A stretch of DNA of 6,931 nucleotides from Zymomonas sp. (GTDB lineage: Bacteria > Pseudomonadota > Alphaproteobacteria > Sphingomonadales > Sphingomonadaceae): NCBI GenBank assembly GCA_027489105.1, contig JAIYAJ010000589.1:1-6931 (forward strand), in the 5' to 3' direction. Positions within the stretch are counted from its first letter, which is position 1, and every line of letters starts with the position of its first letter. Below the pieces are notes generated by a model. That model saw only the letters and a list, made by a program, of their open reading frames with translations, was not told where the DNA came from and ran no database searches. Positions 6,090 to 6,931 of this stretch are shown in pieces. The translations under genes were made by a program, and so were the position numbers.

Positions 6090-6931
6090 TTGCCTCTTCT
6101 ACGCGAACGCCTCGACCGCCATTTTCAGCTGACGGAGCGCGGCACGACCGTCCGCACCGAGATATTGGCAGGTGCTACGACCTTCCTGACCATGGCCTAT
6201 ATCATCCTGGTCAACCCGGCGATCCTGGGTCAGGCGGGGATGCCGGTGGCCGCGGTCGCCGCCGCGACCTGCCTGGCGGCGGCCTTCGCCAGCGTGCTGA
6301 TGGGGCTGGTCGCTAACGTCCCGCTCGCGCTCGCCCCCGGCATGGGGCTCAACGCCTATTTCAGCTTCACCGTCGTTCAGGGCATGGGCATCCCCTGGCC
6401 GGTGGCGCTGGCCTGCGTCTTCCTGTCGGGGGTCGTCTTCCTGCTGCTGACACTCGGCGGCATCCGACAGCTGATCATCGAGGCGATCCCGCTCCACCTG
6501 TTCGCGGCGGTCGGCGGGGGCATCGGCCTGTTCATTGGCTTCATCGGGCTGAAAAATGCCGGCATCGTGGTTTCGAGCCCGGCGACGTCGGTCACGCTCG
6601 GCAAGCTGACCGAGCCCGGCGCGGCGCTAGCGCTGTTCGGCCTGCTGTTGATCGCAGCCCTCACCCTGTGGCGCGTCCGGGGCGCGATGCTCATCGGCAT
6701 CGTCGTCACCACGCTCGCGGGTTGGGCGATCGGAATCGTCAGCTTCGCGCCGCAGCCCTATGACCTCGGCGCGATCGGCGACACCGCCTTCAAGCTCGAC
6801 CTGCCGGGCCTGTTCGGCGGCCATGGCCTCGGGCTGCTCGAGATCATCTTCGTCTTCCTGTTCGTCGACCTGTTCGACAATGTCGGCACGCTGGTCGCCG
6901 TCACCCGCCGCGCCGGGCTGATCGGCGAGGA
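6090..6931 (+). CDS. NCS2 family purine permease, AzgA-like, 3'-truncated by the window
   Basis: The 280 visible residues are the N-terminal two-thirds of an AzgA-type nucleobase permease (usually about 430 residues), an inner-membrane proton symporter for adenine, guanine or hypoxanthine. Diagnostic stretches are HFQLTERGTTVRTEILAGAT (11-30), TFLTMAYIILVNPAIL (31-46), APGMGLNAYFSF (82-93), VGGGIGLFIGFIGLKNAGIV (141-160) and FVFLFVDLFDNVGTLVAVTRRAGL (254-277). The last carries the conserved Asp pair of the transport site. The proposed start is TTG 6090: GGGGGA at 6077-6082 is 7 nt upstream, and the protein then begins about 10 residues before the conserved HFQL, as in relatives. The first in-frame ATG (6172) lies inside the first membrane segment and would delete the conserved N-terminus. 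The frame is open back to the stop of the upstream gene. The exact purine cannot be told from this part. Confidence 0.9.
   Translation, partial: MPLLRERLDRHFQLTERGTTVRTEILAGATTFLTMAYIILVNPAILGQAGMPVAAVAAATCLAAAFASVLMGLVANVPLALAPGMGLNAYFSFTVVQGMGIPWPVALACVFLSGVVFLLLTLGGIRQLIIEAIPLHLFAAVGGGIGLFIGFIGLKNAGIVVSSPATSVTLGKLTEPGAALALFGLLLIAALTLWRVRGAMLIGIVVTTLAGWAIGIVSFAPQPYDLGAIGDTAFKLDLPGLFGGHGLGLLEIIFVFLFVDLFDNVGTLVAVTRRAGLIGE

Noticed and set aside
1..6931. Frequent CGATCG-type words across the window
   Set aside because: They fall mostly inside coding frames as common Ile/Asp/Ala codon combinations (GCG ATC G..) and show no regular spacing, so codon use explains them.

Overview
The window is GC-rich, with dense genes and very short intergenic gaps. 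Codon use is strongly G/C-ending. The protein families and overall style suggest an alphaproteobacterium, most likely a sphingomonad. This is an inference from composition and gene style; no rRNA or other phylogenetic marker is present. I see no tRNA, IS element, phage gene or CRISPR array.

Positions 2-3522 hold one tight plus-strand operon. It contains the C-terminal part of an ATP-dependent 5-oxoprolinase (HyuB/OPLAH type), a DUF969 membrane protein, a DUF979 membrane protein and a soluble DUF2891 protein. The first two junctions are a 1-nt TGATG overlap and a 4-nt ATGA overlap, each with a good Shine-Dalgarno sequence inside the upstream gene. DUF969/DUF979 are the two subunits of a putative 5-oxoproline transporter. 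The operon therefore looks like an uptake-and-cleavage module for 5-oxoproline (pyroglutamate), with DUF2891 as the member of unknown function. The DUF979 reading frame does not stop where the family normally ends and runs 239 nt into DUF2891.

Positions 3600-4908 hold a hotdog-fold acyl-CoA thioesterase (plus strand) converging on an alpha/beta hydrolase (minus strand), with 7 nt between them. The hydrolase is divergent from the next gene, a YfeH-like bile acid:sodium symporter family membrane protein (5013-6014). The hydrolase has no Shine-Dalgarno sequence, but a promoter-like element sits exactly where a leaderless transcript would need it.

Positions 6015-6931 hold a short promoter region with overlapping inverted repeats, then the 5' two-thirds of an AzgA-type NCS2 purine permease. 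That gene appears to start with TTG and is cut by the window end. The window is rich in small-molecule transport: 5-oxoproline, an organic anion of unknown identity, and a purine.
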